DNA of 64,000 bases from the NCBI RefSeq assembly GCF_043290135.1, contig NC_134710.1, positions 9,969,821 through 10,033,820 on the forward strand. Direction: 5' to 3'. Below the pieces are notes generated by a model, which had not been told where the DNA came from, did no database searches, and saw only the letters and a program-made list of their open reading frames with translations. Shown here one piece after another: positions 61,208 to 64,000 of this stretch. Position 1 is the stretch's first letter. The number at the start of each line of letters is the position of its first letter. The stretch is from Rhipicephalus microplus (Eukaryota; Arthropoda; Arachnida; Ixodida; Ixodidae). Both the position numbers and the translations under genes were made by a program.

Positions 61208-61659
61208 CTCCTTGTCTCTGCCGTAGGCCTTAGTAAAGTTCTAGCGCGGCTTTCTCTTCTGCCCTGATTAAGTTCGGGGTGCATGTTTTTGGGCAGATTG
61301 GAGACCTGGATCTTTTCCCTGATCTCCTTTAGAACCGACACTTTACTTCCTTGTTGCCTATGGTAATTTATCCCCAACTTGTCAAGGATACACCGTCCTG
61401 TGCGCGTGCTGGCTAGCATCTCCAACTGGGCAATCTGTTGCGCTTCTATCAGCTCCTCTAAAGTGTTATGTAAGCCCAGTTGAAACATTTTTTCGTTGCT
61501 GGTGCTATCTGGAAGGCCCAAAGCTTGTTTGCACGCCTTTCGTATGAGTGCGTTGATTTTGAGTTTTTCGGCTGTATTCCAGTTTAGATATGCCGCTACG
61601 TAAATAATATGACTTATGGCGAATGAATAAATGAGCCTGATGACGTTAGCCCCTTTCAT
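61198..61659 (-). pseudogene. LINE post-RT connection region
   Basis: An open 153-codon minus frame reads NVIRLIYSFAISHIIYVAAY, ALIRKACKQALGLPDSTSNE, FQLGLHNTLEELIEAQQIAQ and NMHPELNQGRRESRARTLL, the typical thumb/connection before RNase H. The same motifs are seen at 2455-2400 and 5776-5720. Confidence 0.88.
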
Positions 61660-61718
61660 GCCCTGGTGTTTATTTGTGACTCTCTGGATTAGCCGTATCG
61701 CGTTGGTGACTTTGGTTA

Positions 61719-62560
61719 TTAACCTCTTGACGGTTTCACCGTTGTACCCTTAGACTCGATGATGAGTCCAAGGACTCTGATTTGTTGCACTATAGGAATA
61801 GTCCTGCCGTTTTTGGTGTGACTTTGGATCTCTTCGTAAGCACGGTCCCGTTTGTATCCCTTGGGTGGTCTGCCTTTAAGCGTTGGGCGATAGAGGAGGA
61901 GTTCGGATTTATCTGGCGAGCACTCGAGGCCAGTACCTTCAAGATACTCCTCAATAGTGGTGACGGCCTCCTGTAGTCTCTGCTCTATCTCTCTGTCACT
62001 ACCTTCACACGCCCAGATGGTGATATCATCTGCATATATAGAATGATGTATTCCGCATATTGAGTTCAGCCGCGCCGGAAGTCCTATCATTATGAGATTA
62101 AACAGCATTGACGATATTACCGAACCCTGTGGGGTACCAGCACTGCCCATAAGCCTTTCCTCAGATCTCAGTTCTCCCATTACGATGGATGCCGTTGCCT
62201 TCAGGAGTGTCCAGTGTTTGACAGCGGCATGAAAAGGATAGAAAGAATTAGGACCTTGTCAATATAGCTTTTTTCAAAACTGTAAAGTTAGCCTCCCTGC
62301 GATGCAGTTTTCACATTTAATCATGGCCAGTGACTTATTGCATTTAGCCTGTTCCAAGTGCGGCTTGATTACGCAATGACGTGTAAAATGTTGACTGTCA
62401 GTTAGGAAGTCCTTGACATAGTTATACGCTCTCGATCCTAAGCTTAATTGGCAGATCTGATGTAATATTGCCATATGCGATGCTTTGTCGAAGGCTTTTT
62501 TAAGGTCTAATCCTAAGATCGCCCGGGTAGCTCTTGTTTTGTTGTCTAGAATCTGCTGCT
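61719..62560 (-). pseudogene. LINE reverse transcriptase core (decayed)
   Basis: GLDLKKAFDKASHMAILHQI (motif A) lies at about 62513-62455 and NYVKDFLTD at about 62425-62395. An unrelated block occupies about 62192-62395. Then ELRSEERLMGSAGTPQGSVI (motif B), IYADDITIWACEG (motif C with YADD intact) and YLEGTGLECSPDKSELLLY (motifs D/E). It stops near 61719. Confidence 0.92.
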
Positions 62561-64000
62561 TAATTTGCAGTGCCCTCGGTCCAGCACTCGTTAATATATT
62601 GCGTGATGTTCTCTATGGCTTGGTCGTCAAGGTTCCGTAGTGTTCTGTTAGTGATCCCGTCTGGTCCCGGTGCAAATTTGGTGTTTAGCTTCTGTAGCAC
62701 AGCCCTGGTTTCAGCCACAGTAAACTCCTCATCTAAGAGCTCGTTCGGGCCTCCGGAATATGGTCCGTGCTCTATGACAGGCATGGCGGGAATGTACGTG
62801 TTGCTAGCCTCAGCAATAAAGTCCTTCTCACTGCCGTTATACTGGTGCACCAATTTACGCAAGGTTTGCTTGTGTGCTGATTTGGTGTTATCTGGGTCTA
62901 GCAGGTGTTTGAGCATGCGCCATGTCTGACCAGCATTCATTTGGCCATCGAGACTATTACAAAATTTGTCCCATTGCTGTTTCCTTAGCTGCTTACAATG
63001 TTCTTCGATCTGTTTGTTCAGCTTGGCTATGCGCTTGGGCAAGGGCCTGTTGTGCCTCTGTCCCCGCCATCTGTTCTGCAGTGATTGCTTGGCCTCCCAC
63101 ATGTGTGCGAGACTGCTCTCAATCTGCTCTAGGGGTGGACTTGAAGTGATACTTCGCGTTGCCTCGCTGACGTCGTTATTGACATCTTTGATCCAATCTT
63201 CAATATTGTGGATAGGGTCTTGTTTTTTCGCGTTTCTGACTTTCCGAAACTTATCCCAGTCAGTCCATCTAATCTGTCTCTGAATTTCTGCGGCAGCCAT
63301 GGTTTCTATCCTGATTTCTAATATTCGATGATCACTCCCCAGATCAGTGAATGTGTTTTTCCATTTAGCGGTCCCCACGTTTTGAACTAACGTTAAGTCT
63401 GGAGTGGTGTCTCTTGCAAGCCCAGTTCCCATACGCGTAGGGGAGTCGGGGTCAGTGATGAGAGTTAAGCCTGTTTCTTGAATATCCTGCCATAGCGTTT
63501 TTCCTTTGGCTCTTGTGTATCCGTATCCCCAAGCACTGTGTGGAGCGTTAGTCTCCACCTATGACGAGTGGATTGGGTCCCGCTATATCTACGGCCTTCT
63601 TAAAGAGAAGAAAGAAGCGTCGTATGCGTGTGGCATTGCTGTACAAATTCAGAATAAATATGCTCTGAGATTTTTTTCTTGTAGGGGCAAGTGTACGAGT
63701 ATATGCTCAATCTCTGTTGCGGGTGTCGGGGCAGATTGCTACGAGTTCCTTCCTTACTAGAGTGGTTAGTGTTCTAATATCCCCTGTTGGGGGGCCGATC
63801 GCCTGATATCCTGGTAGCTTAGCTAAACCATGGGTTTCCTGCAAAATTGGAACATCCGGTTTGGTACTGTCCCTAAGGTGTTGCAGGACTGCTCTCTTCC
63901 CCTCATAGCACCTGCAATTCCACTGCCAAATAATTAAGTCCCTTTTTCTGGGCTTCCTTATTTTGAGTTGGCTATCGAAGAGGGAGGAGGGTGAAAGGAG
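62560..64000 (-). pseudogene. LINE endonuclease domain and RT start (decayed)
   Basis: From about 63955 downwards the minus strand reads LIIWQWNCRCYEGKRAVLQH, PDVPILQETHG (endonuclease motifs with N and E), then a stop near 63707 and further frameshifts. PLVIGGD and NAPHSAWGYGYTRAKG, which together form the expected GD.NAPH.AWG motif, lie in different frames near 63545. The rest, open from 63558 to 62560, includes DLTLV, LGSDHRILEI (catalytic SDH) and FAPGPDGITNRTLRNL (start of the RT). Confidence 0.9.

Larger units (their letters stand above)
60248..64000 (-). mobile_element. long RNase-H LINE (non-LTR retrotransposon), minus strand, runs off the right end
   Basis: Read on the minus strand the order is AP-type endonuclease (64000-63300), linker, reverse transcriptase (62700-61700), connection (61660-61200), RNase H (61207-60830), a Cys-containing tail (60750-60400) and a 3' end at 60248 ending aaataaagtttgctcactca. 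This order with RNase H fits the I/R1 group. It is the same family as the fragments at 1440-2470 and 4388-5890. Frameshifts and stops are found in every domain, and an extra block interrupts the RT. About 3.75 kb is visible and ORF1 lies outside the window or is lost. Confidence 0.92.

Overview
This window is eukaryotic DNA, most likely from a hard (ixodid) tick. It has no operon-like coding, long introns with GT/AG junctions, and a very high load of interspersed repeats. The strongest taxonomic marker is a tRNA-derived SINE of the Ruka type known from ixodid ticks. Four long copies are present, and each is bounded by a target-site duplication I can read directly. No bacterial genes, CRISPR arrays or plasmid features were seen.

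Only one host gene is supported: a TIA1/TIAR (Drosophila Rox8) family RNA-binding protein on the + strand, spread over 35 kb. Eight internal exons (11588-11645, 19313-19400, 25260-25335, 27777-27885, 28482-28589, 28648-28732, 37536-37662, 46783-46919) join in frame. They encode the end of RRM1, all of RRM2, all of RRM3 and the start of the Gln/Tyr/Gly-rich tail. The exons for most of RRM1 and the terminal exon were not found; the former probably lie upstream of the window. The visible exons total 788 nt, so the gene span is about 98% intron.

The rest is mostly transposable-element debris inside the introns and in the flanks. From left to right: a 5'-truncated RNase-H-bearing LINE (1440-2470), two abutting perfect hairpins (2681-2741), a second LINE tail with a four-copy 157-bp tandem duplication (4388-5890), and a Tigger/pogo transposase relic (6690-7380). 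Next come an element with about 120-bp inverted ends (8431-9390), a cluster of tRNA-bearing repeat units beside a (TA)n tract (14477-15563), a BEL/Pao integrase relic (17880-18300) and foldback and satellite-like repeats (23460-27610). The 29.5-34 kb block is layered: Mutator-like fragment, LINE, hAT relic, CATG-rich repeat and SINE. Then follow a Tigger relic and a TA-flanked non-autonomous element (38360-41182), a TA-flanked Tigger copy (44033-45132), a hAT tail (46161-46560) and nested DNA transposons (50726-52757). The right end holds a LINE reverse-transcriptase relic (52741-53260), SINE-split duplications (56720-58760) and a long RNase-H LINE running off the right end on the minus strand (60248-64000).

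The transposable-element coding regions show frameshifts, stops or lost catalytic residues, so I call them pseudogenes or relics. Nothing here convincingly indicates a new multi-gene system. The best leads are structural: the twin hairpins, the foldback element carrying a tRNA-like module, a palindromic AACTGG minisatellite present at two loci, and a 58-bp intron in a gene whose other introns mostly run to kilobases.
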